64,000 bases of DNA from Oidiodendron maius Zn. Lineage: Eukaryota > Ascomycota > Leotiomycetes > Myxotrichaceae. The translations under genes and the position numbers were made by a program. Under the pieces are notes generated by a model. It saw only the letters and a program-made list of their open reading frames with translations, ran no database searches and was not told the DNA's origin. The stretch is taken from contig KN832890.1 in the NCBI GenBank assembly GCA_000827325.1, forward strand, positions 310,001-374,000, in the 5' to 3' direction. Numbering within the stretch: position 1 is the stretch's first letter; each line of letters starts with the position of its first letter. Of this stretch, positions 11,769-23,369 are shown piece after piece.

Positions 11769-12712
11769 TTATACGACTGGACATGGATAAGGATCTCCTA
11801 CATTGTTAACAACGTGCACTTCGCTTCGGCTCCATTTTTTGAGATACGCTTCCAAGATGCCAAGACTTGGTCCATGACTCCCCTCAACTCGCACTCTATC
11901 CCTTCCTTCCTGTCGAACGATTAGCCAATATGGTGGACTCTTGGTCAACACCTCGGGTCGCTGGATGGTTGCTAGATCTGGCAAAGTCTCGGCAGGTTCC
12001 ACGGAGAGTTTCTGTACTCCAGATGTGATGGCGTGGGAGTGTGGAGAGTCAGCGGCTATATCTGCCCAATCCGGCTCATCAGACACAACTGTGGTAGGAA
12101 CTTTGCAGTAATCTAGGAGATCTGATGCAAAACTGGATTGACTCTCTGATGCTGACATCCTCTGTGTGGGAGGAAGGACAATGACGAATTTGGAACTGTG
12201 AAGGTCGAATGTCGTTCGAAGCCGATTAACATCTGGGGATGTCTGACGCCTTGTGAGTAATATGTCCGATGATGAAGAAAAGGGGGAAATGCAGTGGTAC
12301 ATTCAATACTAGCTCGAATCTTCCGACTTCTTTCAGTTTATCCAACAAGATATCAACGGTCTCCTCATTGTCAGGATTTTCAAGCCAAGAGATAAATGCA
12401 TCGCACCAGGCAGTTAGGACGGTCGCCAAAGTTGGGACAAACGTCGCCGGGTCAGGGTAGTGCTCCTTGGAGATAGCCCAAAGGATTGGCCATTCTGGGT
12501 CGAAGTTGACAGGATAACCAAGGATGGTCGAGACAGACTTGAACTTCAAGGATACAGGGGATTGTGGCGATGTGATATGATCACGGATGTTCTGCCGAAT
12601 GCGTACAGGCCTGGAAATAGCATTCGTTCAGTACATAGACTATTTCATTTTATTATTATGGCGAACTGGCTTACAAGGAATTCATCTCTCTGCCTAGCTG
12701 TGGTGCTGTCAT
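11769..12712 (-). CDS. Uncharacterised protein, 270 residues
   Basis: Three exons: 12712-12675, 12610-12310 and 12242-11769, with 64- and 67-base introns. The short first exon starts MTAPQLGREMNS and joins in phase to PVRIRQNIRDHITSP. The middle exon is hydrophobic and aromatic (STILGYPVNFDPEWPILWAI, LTAWCDAFISWLENP); the last is polar, with Ser- and Pro-rich stretches and an end of VVNNVGDPYPCPVV. There is no signal peptide. Two unspliced frames overlap here, and the splice TTCGAGCTA|GTATTG..GTCAG|ACATCC joins them cleanly. I do not recognise the family. Confidence is in the gene model, not in any function. Confidence 0.6.
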
Positions 12713-13192
12713 GTAATAAGGAGGCACTCGAACGAGAATAAAGCAATAATTACGAACTAAGGGGCAAACAGTGGTTGATATTATGCGATTGAGCACCAAC
12801 TAAGTTGTCGCTAGCTCGTTCGGAATAGGATACCTACGGATGAACTGCAAGGCTGTCAATGTGTTACACCGCCACGGGTTATTTGTGGGCAGAGAGAATG
12901 ATTAGTGGCTGATCTAGGCGATGGGCGTATTTTGAGCGAAATAACAAACTTTAGCGTTCAGCTCCTGCAGCCGCAGTCAACCTTGCGGAACGCCATTAGG
13001 CACCGGGTCTTGGCCGCGGGAGGGGCGGAAGTGGCCGACACACATGTCACCAGATTATTTACGTGGAATTTTGGGATTCGAAGGAAATAATTGCGATTTA
13101 GACCATCTCGCCTTTTCTCTAGTAATTGGAGGGCTGCTACAGTGTGTCTTCATAACCTATTTTGGATCGCCTCTTGGTAAAGAGGCGGGAAT
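12713..13192. other. Intergenic, no gene seen
   Basis: A 480-base gap between two minus-strand genes. It should contain the promoter of the 270-residue protein and the 3' end of the next gene upstream. I found no coding frame I would defend. Confidence 0.4.
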
Positions 13193-14211
13193 TCAGAGAA
13201 TATCCACCAACTTCGCCGCGGTGTCGTTAACATTGGTTCCCCAGTTGTTCGGTGTTGTCTGCAGGACGACAGCGCCATCGTCCAGAAGAATCTGGTTGTA
13301 CCCGCTGGGCAACTTCTCTACAAGCCGGAGCTTCACGACTCCCTTCGGGACACCTTCCTCAAACCCCTCTCTCAACAAGTCATCTTCAGCAAATTTGTTA
13401 TACTGTAAGGCAGAGAGAAAACTCTCGAAATACATAACCGCGAAGTTTCCTAGATTCTTCTCCCAGTCATCGCGAACATCTTTGCCCGTCTTCAACATAG
13501 CGCCCAACTCTTCAAAGCCCGGTTCGAATTTTAAGTTCGGATTCTGGAGAGCCTTTGAGGCCTTCTCCAAGACGTCGCCGATTTTGGAGTCGTAATCGGT
13601 TTTGATTGAATGCCGAGCGGCGTAACTGAGAGCTGGCGCACCCTCCGGTTGGGGAGCTGTTGAGATGGCGTCTGGGAGCTTACTGGCAGCATCATTGACG
13701 TTAGTGCCGAGACAGTTGGGGTGAAAGTGCAGACGCAAGACACCAGCTTCGACGTCACAACCACAGTAGTTGAAGTTTGTTGAGGCGAAGAGTGTCACGC
13801 TATGAGTGTTGACAACTGTGTTCATCTCATCTTTCAGCCCAGAGCCCTGGGAATTGAGACAGTACTTCAATTGATAGATGAATCCATCAGCGTAGCTAGA
13901 TGCGTCGGTAATTAGCCTTAGCCTAGACGTAGGGGGAAGAAAATCTCACGCAGCAATACAACTTCCTAGGGAGTGATGTCCATACGAGCCCTCCTCGGCA
14001 TATGGGTATATGGCTAACGGATTGATATCAAACTTCCATGGGGTCCCGAGAAGTTCCAACAGCTGTGCTTCGAATTCCGGTTTCTTGTTGTCCCACTCAT
14101 CGCGAACTAATTTTTATAAGTCAGCAACATGCACCGGAAGAGAATTGGGAACACACCGTTCTTTCTGACAGCTAGAGGCAGCTTTTCTGCAGGGGCTTTG
14201 TCGGCAGACAT
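13193..14211 (-). CDS. Uncharacterised protein with internal duplication
   Basis: Three exons: 14211-14157, 14106-13950 and 13895-13193, with 50- and 54-base introns, give 304 residues from MSADKAPAEKLPL. The protein appears to hold two related halves. VRDEW at 19-23 and GTNVNDAASKL at 134-144 are echoed by VRDDW at 211-215 and GTNVNDTAAKL at 290-300. The first half also contains a Cys/Gly-rich patch (FNYCGCDVEAG) and a segment HHSLGSCIAAYADGFIYQ. There is no signal peptide or membrane segment. I do not recognise the family. The duplicated motifs suggest a fused pair of an otherwise single-copy domain. Confidence 0.65.
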
Positions 14212-15120
14212 CTTGTACTACTATTCGGGAAAGATGTAAAAATGAGAGAATTGGAGAGATGGTAGACATTTGACGGGAAGTCGTTCCCACTTAAAAGACA
14301 AACACTTTGCTGTCAAATGGGCATATAAGCTGGTTTCGCCCACTGATTCGCCTCGCTTGGTGTCTGCTCTCTGGTGGCTTGCACTTATGTACTCCGTGCC
14401 GTCTTTCTCGTGGACAGCATGGGATACTTCCCCTCAGCTGAAACTTAGCTCCAGGCACCGGTGCAAGCAGCGTTTGCTTTACCTTCCCCTGAAACTTTAT
14501 AAAAATAACTTGGAGAAAGCTAGCTAATTAAGGATGGTAGAGTAGAGGGACAGTTTGATAATATATAGCTCCTAAAGAGAAGAGCAAGGCGGACTCTTTT
14601 CGGTGGGAGGCAGAGGGGTTAATTCTCGCGTACGCGCATTGACCATAGGCGATCATCTCTTTCCATCAGCTCATCCTGGTGCTAACTTCACTAATCTAGT
14701 AAATCACATTAGCGTCTCAGTATTCGCGCCACTGTGTATCAATTCCCCTTTTGGGCTGAAGCGGTGCGTGCAATAAGCTGGGTTTTAGAATCAGCGCAAA
14801 TTTTTAGTGTATGCTCTCTATATTAGTGCGCTAGTCGGCCGTCCATTGTCATGGTTTTCATTGCTAGAGCGGTCCGGACCATGACGAACCCTATTGCCCC
14901 TGGGAATTTTTGCAGAGTTTCATTCCGGAATAAAACGCTTCCACTCTGTAATCTTGGACGTTAATGACTGAAATAATATCACTAGAATCCATGACCTGTC
15001 GCATCTGAATGGGAATCGGGTAGGGAGCGAAAAACGAATGACGATAATAGTAACATTTAATAGCGCATTATATAGATAGAAATATGAAATAATACCCGGA
15101 TCGAAATGTAGGCTCTGCAA
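14212..15120. other. Intergenic, no gene seen
   Basis: About 900 bases upstream of the duplicated protein and downstream of the RTA1-like gene. The first 150 bases should be promoter. The remainder is AT-rich with no frame showing family signal. Confidence 0.4.
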
Positions 15121-16147
15121 TCAAGTGAGAGATATTCCATCAACACCATCCAGAGAGGACTTTCCATTAAAATGCAAGATTGGTCCTGGATGATAGAGTG
15201 TAAGTAGTCCTGTGGCAATAATGATCATAGGACCCTCGAGAATCATAAAAAGAACCTCGTTGCTGGCAACAGCACTTTGGAAGCCGTCTTGAAGCTCAAT
15301 GACACGGTATATAGACCGTATCAAGATACAAATTGTCGATATTGCCAATGCTAACACAAAATAATATCAGTCAAAATAACTATAATTAATTGACGACCGT
15401 GACAGAAAAGAGCACTCTTACCAATATATAGCCCAGTTAGTCTAGAAGGGCTACGGAGAGTAGATAGCCGTCTTTGATTCGCGGCTTTGGGTATACGCCG
15501 TACTCGACGGGCAAGATCAATGGATACCAAAATGAAGACGATAATCGAGGCGACCTGCCATGCTAGTCCAGCAATCATAATATGAATGCCCAAGTGTAAC
15601 GTTGAGAAATCTGTTGCAATGGAGGCCAATGCTCCTCCGGTTGCTTGCATCAAGACTGCCACCACGTCCGATATAATAAAACAAATTTGGTAGGTACGTG
15701 GCTTAAAGCGAGACACATTGCCGTAAAATCGGAGGACGTGACCGAGACAGAAGTACATGGCTGCGGAGAAGAAGGTGGGACCGATCGTGAGACAGCACAG
15801 ATATCTAAAATACATGGAAGACTTAGATATTCTCTATGTTTATCTGAAATAACTGTAAGGGCCACTCACATGATAAACCATTGTTGATTAAAAGGATCCA
15901 CTCGATCCTCAAGCCTTGCCGCATATCCTACTATCTCGGCAACTAGACCAAGGAGCATTGCTATTAGGAAGCTCCATGTCCGGAAATACATGCCTAGGAT
16001 AGCCTGCGCTACCAATATAACAGCAAAGATGATAAGGTACGCTAGATTGCCTCCGAATGTGGGAAAGTACTTGATAGATGCGAAGGTAATAGGACATGTG
16101 TCCAAGGAGCATGGTAGCACTGTGCCATTTTGACTAACGTAGCTCAT
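15121..16147 (-). CDS. RTA1-like seven-helix membrane protein
   Basis: Three exons: 16147-15870, 15804-15422 and 15350-15121, with introns of 65 and 71 bases; 296 residues, normal for the RTA1 family. The start is MSYVSQNGTVLPCSLDTC. Seven hydrophobic helices follow, with RTA1-type signatures: FFSAAMYFCLGHVL, CFIISDVVAVLMQATGGAL, a long loop with RRVRRIPKAANQR, then ALAISTICILIRSIYRVIELQDG and the final LYHPGPILHF. Family members such as Rta1 and Rsb1 affect tolerance to toxic lipids or amphiphiles at the plasma membrane; the substrate here is unknown. It is divergent from a secreted beta-lactamase-like enzyme about 1 kb away. Confidence 0.88.
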
Positions 16148-17165
16148 GGCGCATCCAAATTTTAAAACTTTGAAGACAAAATAAAGATAAAGAAGACCTT
16201 TGCGAAGATGCAATACGTAGGAAGTCAGGTTTAGGAGGGAATGGTGTTATAATTTATAAGTTCGTAATGCTCTACACAAACTCCAGGACGTTCAGCGAAT
16301 ATAGCAATTTGCTTGATCCGCCCCATGGCCCCACTTTAGTTAGTGCCGTAACCATCACAAAACAGAGAAGCTTACGCACTCATTTTGTTGGTCTTGCATG
16401 GTTGCATGGAAGAACCCCAGGTTGAGAATATCAGCCAATTTAGCGCCACTCAGTCACAACATGTGGCCAAGACCTGATCATTGCGGATACCCAAAACTTT
16501 ATACGCTATCCTAGTTTAACTTTATCATAATTTTCTATAGTATAAGGCTTATTGACAGTGGTTATGCATCAACTGTGACTTTGGGGAGAATAGATCGTAG
16601 AAGCCTCTACCCCTTCGCGGCGCATATCCCAATAGCAAGCACTAGTATAGTGCAAGAACTATGGCCGCTGACCAAATAATTTAAGTATCATATCCTAATC
16701 AGAGATCTTCGTTATTCGTGTTTGTGGACTAAAGCGGGACGTTGCTGCCTTCAAATCATACGGGCTACCTAGGCCGCATTAGGAGATATATACACGACGG
16801 GAACAAGTGGCGGTCCCTGTGAGGCTGTGACCAAACAAATATCAAGTGGGCTTTTCAGGGTTATAATTCTGCCTAGTTATGCTCCTTAAATACTTTGTCT
16901 GATCGCTTCAATGTAAATAGACAGGGGATATCTACTCGCCAACCCACTTGTCTCGAAAAGGAAATTTATATACGGTCTAACGAATCATGTTCACGACAAC
17001 GTGATTTCGACACGAGATGGGAGATTTAGTAGCTGTCTCAGATTTTCGTCATTTCAGTGATGCCTATATTCAACGAAAGTATATAGAAACGATTGACCGA
17101 AGAAAGTCTGATGCTACTTGAAAATACAAACCAAAGTTAACAAGACCTCTTGGGTATCATTCGTG
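16148..17165. promoter_or_regulatory. Divergent promoter, RTA1-like / hydrolase
   Basis: A 1-kb gap between two divergent start codons, so both promoters lie here. It contains no convincing open frame. TATA-like AT stretches occur near 16500-16560 and 16960-16980, but I cannot assign them with confidence. Confidence 0.4.
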
Positions 17166-19086
17166 ATGAAAGTTTTCAAAGCCAGCATAAGCCTATTGCT
17201 TAGTCGAGCCGTCTGGGCGTTCGATAACCCTACCTTCCTCGGTCCAGTGTTTCCAGTGCCTCTTAATCTGGGGACAAATCCAGCATGGCCATCGGTCGCA
17301 CAGATGATCACAGCCAATCTGACCGCTGCCCTTGTCGCTGCCAACGGTGGAGCGGATGAAAATTCACTTGCCGTACGGGTCATCTCTATTTATGAGTCTG
17401 ATCCTTTGTTCGAGTTTTATCATACAGCAAGCTCGATATCTTCCGCTGGTGCGCAGGAGGTAAATGCAGATACTGTTTTCCGCATCGGAAGTATCTCGAA
17501 ACTCTTCACAGTCTACACACTACTCCTTCGCGGGGGATTCGATATCTTCGAAGACCCTGTGACAAAATATGTTCCGGAACTTCGACAGATTGCAGATTGC
17601 CATGACTTCAATCCCCTAGAAGACGTCGACTGGAAGGACATCACCGTTGGCGCCTTGGCAAGTCAACTATCTGGGATATTACGCGACTGTACGGACACTA
17701 CTCCTTTTCGTAATTTCTTTTCTTTAATACAATAATCTTTTCGAAAGACAATTATCGCTGATAAGTGCTATATGTGCTAGACAATCACGCTGATCTAGCA
17801 ACTCAAGGCCTCCCTATTGAGGCCATCGGGCTGCCACCTCTGCCACCAGGCGATATCCCGAAGTGTGACGGGAACGAAACTCAGCCGACATGCTCTCGAC
17901 AAGGTTAGAAACTGTCATTTCCCATAGCTTCCTAATACTCACATGGATTGCATATAGAGTTTTTCCAAGGCCTACCCAAGCAGCCACCAGTATTTCCAGT
18001 ATGGGCGACGCCGGCTTATTCGAATTCAAACTTCAGAATTCTTTCTTATGTCGTAGAAGCTATGACAAAGACGGATTTCGGAGCAACCGTGGAAAACGAA
18101 GTCCTTCAGCCGCTCGGTCTTTCAAATACATACACGCTCAAACCAACAGACAGCCTCGGCATAATTCCAGATGGTGATAGCTCATGGGGACAAGACGTCG
18201 GACAAGATCTACCGTATGTTCTCTCATACATTCATTTCTACCCCTCCTATATTGCGCATAGTGGAGCTCATATTTGTCGGTGAACAGGACCGCGGGGTTT
18301 TACTCATCTGTTAAGGATCTATGTAATCTTGGCCGCGCCATTTTAGGTGCATCACAGCTGACAATGGCGGAATCAAGAAGGTGGCTGAAACCATTGTCTC
18401 ACACAGCGTCCCTATTGAAATCCATCGGCATGCCTTGGGAGATTTTTCGGCAACCAACAACTGATCACGTTGTGGATTTTTATACCAAAGGGGGGGGCTT
18501 GGGCGCATATAATTCAATTGTGGTCCTCATACCTGACTATGATGTTATATTTAGTGTCCTAACTGCAGGGCCTGATATTTACCTCGTCTCAAACGCTGCG
18601 GAAATTGTCAGACAGAATATCATGCCAGTTTTAGATGCAGCTGCGCGAGAGCAAGCAAAATCTCAGTATGTCGGTGACTACTGCGTCTCATCGCATGGAA
18701 ATATTACCGACCATATGACTCTGTCAATCGACCAAGGGCCGGGAATTTTAATAGAAAATTGGATCAGTAGTGGCCAGGATCTACTGGCTGCGGCTTCGAA
18801 CTATGCTGTTAGTACGGGTAGTGGGCCACTGCAGACTCTCCGAATTTACCCCACCGGGCTGGAAACTCCAGGAAAAGTAGCATTTCGAGCCGCATTTAAC
18901 ACATCTGATCCATCGCCAAGTGATGCTAATGGAATTTTCTCCCCAGGAGTAGATGCGTGGGGCGATGTCGACAGCTTGGTTTATGGGCAGAAGCCAACTG
19001 ATTTATTTTTATTTCAAGTCGATTCTCATGGTATTGCTCAGACAATTGAATGCAGTGCCTTGAGGAAAGAGCTTCCAAGATGCTAG
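17166..19086 (+). CDS. Secreted beta-lactamase-like serine hydrolase
   Basis: Four exons with introns 17689-17780, 17904-17957 and 18214-18287; 566 residues from MKVFKASIS. I prefer this start to the ATG at 17118 because it gives a clean signal peptide ending near VWA. The active-site Ser-x-x-Lys is SISK near residue 108 (RIGSISKLFTVY), the Tyr-x-Asn is YSN near 236, and the KGGG near 365 (YTKGGGLGAYNS) fits the third motif. The region after about 400 fits the ARB_00930-like C-terminal domain and has PNGIF-like and GDVDSLVYG stretches. Enzymes of this family act as esterases, transesterases or peptidases and not usually as antibiotic resistance proteins. The substrate is unknown. All catalytic motifs are present, so the enzyme is probably active. 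Confidence 0.85.
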
Positions 19087-20279
19087 ATCGCTAATAATCC
19101 AATGACTGAAGGGCATTGATGATGGTATATGCCATAATCTTCGGTTTCCGGTCAGATAACCCATATACTGTAATATTACTTATTAAAAAAATCTTCTTTT
19201 CCTTTAATAAACGAGAGCTTTAAATACAGACAACAATTTTATATGTGCAAAATAAAGATGGATTCTTAGCTATAGGGCTGACAGCTACCTCCTAATAGAT
19301 ATATTTTACACATGAAGGAAATCTGCCTTACGTGGTATAGATCTGCTATCGCTTATTCTTATCTCCTCAACCGGCAGCCATTGTCCGCGCTAAAAGGATA
19401 TATGCTCCAGTAATAATCCTTAGATTACTCTTTACCAAACTCCGTAACTGCTTGAAATCGGAGTAGCTGTTAAAAACTTTGTGCATCTTCTTCAGGAGCT
19501 AATTAGAACAACTGAACTCACTAGCCTGGGCAATGGCTGCCGGTCGAGGGGATACACCCCCCACCCTAATTGTATATATATTCCACTTTATGGCTTAGCT
19601 TACTCTAACTGGTAAGAGAAATAATATGATCCGTGCATCCTATCGTTGCTCAGGAAATCTGCTCTATTTACTTACCTTAGTTAGGTCGTCTTAGCCGCAG
19701 AAAGTGGAATATGTACAATTAACAAGTTGGGGGGCGGAGGCGGGCGAGGGGCAGTAGCATACTTGGTATCTAGGGCAAAAAATGCATGCCCTGCTCTTCG
19801 CTTCGGGGAGTTCTTCACCCATAATATATTTTGCAGGTCCTGGAAGCGAGGGGCAGGGTGTGCATTAATGCCAAGTAGGCAATGCAACACCGTGGAATAT
19901 ATACGTAACTGGAGTATGGCGTTCTTAATTTAAGAACCCCCTGTTCCTGTATAAACGCCTGCACATGGCCTTTGAAAGGATATTTGAGGATGCTCTAGTG
20001 AAACAGGACAGAAACCTATTACAGTTTGGTGTTGGATTGTCCATATTTATGTGTATTGCTGCGGCTGTGGCTGTGTCTTGACCTACGACTGCGCCCCACC
20101 TCTTAGCTTCTACGTACACACTGGGTCGCTTTTGAGCAGGGGCGGGCTTGTTTCTTCTCTCTAATTTATACTTCGACGAGTGTAGTCAGTCCATCAAGCC
20201 TCGCTAATCTCTGCTCTGCTACTGCTCTTATACCATTGTCTAAAGAGAGACAGGTGAGAACGAAAAGACACGAGAAAAT
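19087..20279. other. AT-rich intergenic DNA
   Basis: About 1.2 kb downstream of the hydrolase. The first 700 bases are AT- and TpA-rich and look like mutated repeat DNA. 19720-19760 is G-rich on the plus strand (GGGGGGCGGAGGCGGGCGAG). The final 150 bases should hold the promoter of the next gene. I see no gene in it. Confidence 0.4.
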
Positions 20280-21041
20280 ATGGGGGATAGATTTCGCAGC
20301 GGTCATGAACCACCAAGAGGGTCTCCCCCGATTGGCAGGTATTCGGGAAGCCAGTACGATTCCATTCGAACGACTCCACAAGCCCTCGACTACGCCCAAA
20401 ACCTAACCTCACCAGTTACCTTCACCGTCATTGACACACGAATCGTCTCCCTGCACAATCCAGATATAACATTTTACACGATCTCGAAACCTCTAAACAC
20501 GGACACAAGTATTCTTACTTTATCGTCTCTCCACATGATGTCCGATATCTCCAGTGTGGGGAGCGCGCCGCTTTACACGCTTGAGTACCTGGGCGAAGAC
20601 AATGCCGTATATATCCGGTCACAATCTTCTTCTCTTACTTCCTATCCTGGTTTCGGGGAGCTGAAGAACTCACGCCACCTCACTGGCAAGCGATGGGAAC
20701 TGCGCTATGAAGATGGCAAGAACTTAATCCTTTCGCGCAGAACAGAGAAAGAGCAGCAAGAATATGACCAGAAGGAGGCCAAAATTGTGACAAAATGGTT
20801 CGACGCGTCAGGTACGGCGCTTGCTACAGAGACAGAGCAGGGGCTTGAGTTAATTAAAGCCCTAAAACTAGGGGACCAAATAGCGGGGCTACTGGTTGCA
20901 GCTTGGGCAGCGAGGATATGGCATATGGGGACGGCTGAGCGGAGAGCCTTGATTGATGCTGGTGCCAAAGAGCCGTTTATTGGCTCAAGTAAGAGGAGAG
21001 ACTGGAATAAGTTTTTTGCAAACTTAGCATCTGGAATATAA
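20280..21041 (+). CDS. Uncharacterised 253-residue protein
   Basis: A single open frame. The first 30 residues are Gly/Arg/Ser-rich and probably disordered. Residues about 45-170 alternate hydrophobic and polar residues as expected of beta strands (VTFTVIDTRIV, TFYTISKPL, APLYTLEYLGEDNAVYIRS, WELRYEDGKNLILSRR), then a charged helix (EKEQQEYDQKEAK) and an Ala-rich helix (AGLLVAAWAARIW) follow. The pattern reminds me of the tubby-like fold of LURP-one or scramblase-type proteins, but this is a weak impression. There is no signal peptide. Codon use looks normal, and the gene stands alone between AT-rich flanks. Confidence 0.6.
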   Translation: MGDRFRSGHEPPRGSPPIGRYSGSQYDSIRTTPQALDYAQNLTSPVTFTVIDTRIVSLHNPDITFYTISKPLNTDTSILTLSSLHMMSDISSVGSAPLYTLEYLGEDNAVYIRSQSSSLTSYPGFGELKNSRHLTGKRWELRYEDGKNLILSRRTEKEQQEYDQKEAKIVTKWFDASGTALATETEQGLELIKALKLGDQIAGLLVAAWAARIWHMGTAERRALIDAGAKEPFIGSSKRRDWNKFFANLASGI

Positions 21042-21334
21042 ATTCGTTACAGGCTGCTAGAGGCAGAGAGCAGATAAAATCTTTTTCATGTGTAGCCTAA
21101 GCCGCAGAAAATCAACTAGTGAGATCAACATATGGAAGAGAAGAAGTTGTTCGGTTATTCTATTTCCGCCTCGAGAGCAAAGAAAGTTTGTCGATATCCG
21201 TTTTATGATAACTGGATTTACGGCGGCTCCAATATATGATAAGACCTCACAAACTAATTATTATACACTCTAATTTCGAGGCTTTGATCGACATCTAGAT
21301 GCGGATGACGGACTGCTACAGAGCGCATCAAGCC

Positions 21335-22421
21335 TTAAGGAAACTTATCGGCAACCTCATCTCCTTCCCTAACCTCTATATATCCCTTTACATCGTTGGC
21401 AAAGGCCCACTCTCTGATTGCATCAAAATCTCTACATTGATGCTCTCCCGTAAATTTGGCAATCTCCACTGGCGTACCAGTCGCGTTCACCCACATCAAG
21501 CCTATCAGCCCTATATCCGCCGTACACTGTAGTTGCAGCCGCAAGAGATCAAGGCAGTGACCTGTCCTATCAGTAAGACTTTGGGCTAGAATTTCCGTAT
21601 CATTGTAAAGAGGCGAAAGACGCACCCATGTGCTTTCTCACCACAGCATCTGATCTTCCCCATACGCCTTGCCGATTTTCATGGTAGTAATTGTAGTTAT
21701 AATACAACCCTTGTCTTAGTGTGTCGAGGCAATGGAGCTGATGGAATACCTCCATCTGCGCGACAAAGCCGCCACCATCCGCAGCACGGCGCTTGACCAT
21801 GCCAGTAGAGAAGCCAACGCGTTTGACATCTTCCTCAGGGATTATATGAGTGGCTAGTGGGTAATTAGTTATAGGAGTAGATGACGAAGGGATTGAGTCT
21901 CTGTCAACTAGGACAGCTGAAAATCAAATAAGAGGCATTAACAGCAGTGATAAGCTGAGAGTAGTCATAGGTTGAGTGTTAAATGGAGACTTGGGCGAAC
22001 GAACTCAAAAGGCCAAGATCCTGCCACGCATTATGAACTTCTTCCGATGCATCCTGACGATAAATAGAATTTCCGAAGAGAGTAGCGTCGAAAACAACTG
22101 TCTTGTACGAAATCCGTATGGAGTCAAGGATAGGAGACCCTAAGTCCACATGTTAGTGCCAACTCTACGACGGTAATATGGATTCTTGCAGTATCTCTGG
22201 GCGTGCTGGATAGTAACACGGTCGATATCGTAGCTGCGGAGGGTACAGAGTATGAATAGCGTATTTAGAAGGAGGGAGACGAAAAGAACGGAGAGGATGA
22301 GATAGAGAGAAAGCGATTGCCGAGGTTTATGGTAGAGATTGGGTTGAAAAGCATTTGTTGAATCTGAAGACTGGGCTTCATTATCTGGAAGCAGTCTTTC
22401 AGTGGCTGAGAGGTTCTCCAT
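21335..22421 (-). CDS. UstYa-like (DUF3328) oxidase
   Basis: Four exons: 22421-22220, 22139-22005, 21916-21626 and 21561-21335; 284 residues in this model. An N-terminal membrane helix (LSLYLILSVLFVSLLLNTLFIL) is followed by the family's ISYKTVVFDATLFGNSIYR stretch. The two signature motifs are present: FHQLHC at 170-175 (HxxHC) and GHCLDLLR at 210-217 (HCxxxLR). UstYa-type proteins catalyse oxidative cyclisation or side-chain oxidation of ribosomal peptides (ustiloxin, asperipin, phomopsin) or other substrates in fungal metabolism. The first intron is uncertain: its acceptor follows a CTAAC branch (TTAG at 22140), but the donor could be 22219 or a nearby GT. Intron 3 lies just before the second motif. 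Divergent from it is a small secreted peptide gene. Confidence 0.82.
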
Positions 22422-23003
22422 AGCCCGCCTCAAAATATTTCGTGTTACAAAGCTGGCTCTTGAAGCTCATGAGAAGTGCATGTCGCCACATAAAATGAGT
22501 GTCTCATCTACCTTGGTTTGAAGTCTCATGTTACGTCAAAGTTGGGATGGCGGACATTTGCGTAAGATCATCTTCAGTTACCCCGCCCCCTTACGCTGTG
22601 CCGCAGATACGGACGGCGAAATGATATACTAAGAAGACTATCACTCTGCAGTTTGCTGCGTGCCGAAGAAGCCGTTAAGCCATTTTGAGGAGGTAGTTAA
22701 TCTTGTTTTCCGGAGTTTGAGATACCGAGAGCCAATCTGCGTTGTGATAGGTGTGGGCAGTAAATCAGGTTATTAGACGGATTCATGTCTGGCGGTCAGC
22801 GAGATAGAAAGAAGTTGTGCCTCAAACCCGCAACCAATAAACAACGTCACTATACGTAGAAGGTCAGATGACGAAGCTGTGTGATAGAACTGTCACCAGA
22901 CATAAAAGCTGCCGATGCCTATCCTCTGCGAGATAGTCGCTGCACACCATCTACCCTCCATCATCACAATTTTAGCCACAAATCTGTCTTAGTAACCACA
23001 AAC
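22422..23003. promoter_or_regulatory. Divergent promoter, UstYa-like / secreted peptide
   Basis: A 582-base gap between the two divergent start codons, so it should contain both promoters. No open frame is convincing. The arrangement would allow joint regulation of the oxidase and the peptide. Confidence 0.45.
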
Positions 23004-23220
23004 ATGAAGTTTCTAGCTATTCCCTTCGCCGTCCTATTCCTTGGTAGTGCTGTATTTGCGGCCCCAATTAAAGATAATGTTAGCTTCTCTTAGCTGCTAG
23101 CTGCTTGAAGGTAGCTAACATTAACAACAGGTCGGTGTTGCCGAACGCGATGGAGAGATCTGCTGCTTAGGAGACGGGGTGTTTTATGAAGCAGCAGTAG
23201 AAGAGGGTCTTACGCAATAG
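23004..23220 (+). CDS. Small secreted Cys-containing peptide
   Basis: Two exons, 23004-23078 and 23131-23220, separated by a 52-base intron with a GCTAAC branch, encode 54 residues. The first 20 (MKFLAIPFAVLFLGSAVFAA) are a textbook signal peptide. The remaining 34 or so contain an adjacent Cys pair (GEICCLGDG), a GVFYEAA stretch and an acidic tail. There is no Lys-Arg processing site and no repeated core, so it does not look like a classical ustiloxin-type precursor. It could be a single-core precursor for the divergent UstYa-like enzyme, a small effector-like protein or an unrelated secreted peptide. Both exons are short, so the model rests on splice signals and the signal peptide. Confidence 0.5.
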
Positions 23221-23369
23221 AGCTGAGATCAAAACAAAGATAGTGTGTGACTCTTGTTAAGAGGAACTTGTGCTACTCAAGGAAATTCAGCAATTTGGTG
23301 ACTTTACATGCATCACTCTCGATATTGAAGCTAATACAAAGAAACTAAAATTGAGAAATTCTCTTACTT

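Noticed and set aside
14270-14527. An 85-codon plus-strand ORF upstream of the duplicated protein.
   Set aside because: It sits in the likely promoter and has no family signal.
23131-23220. Reading the small secreted peptide as a classical repeat-type ustiloxin precursor.
   Set aside because: It has no repeated core and no Lys-Arg cleavage sites; only a looser single-core idea survives.
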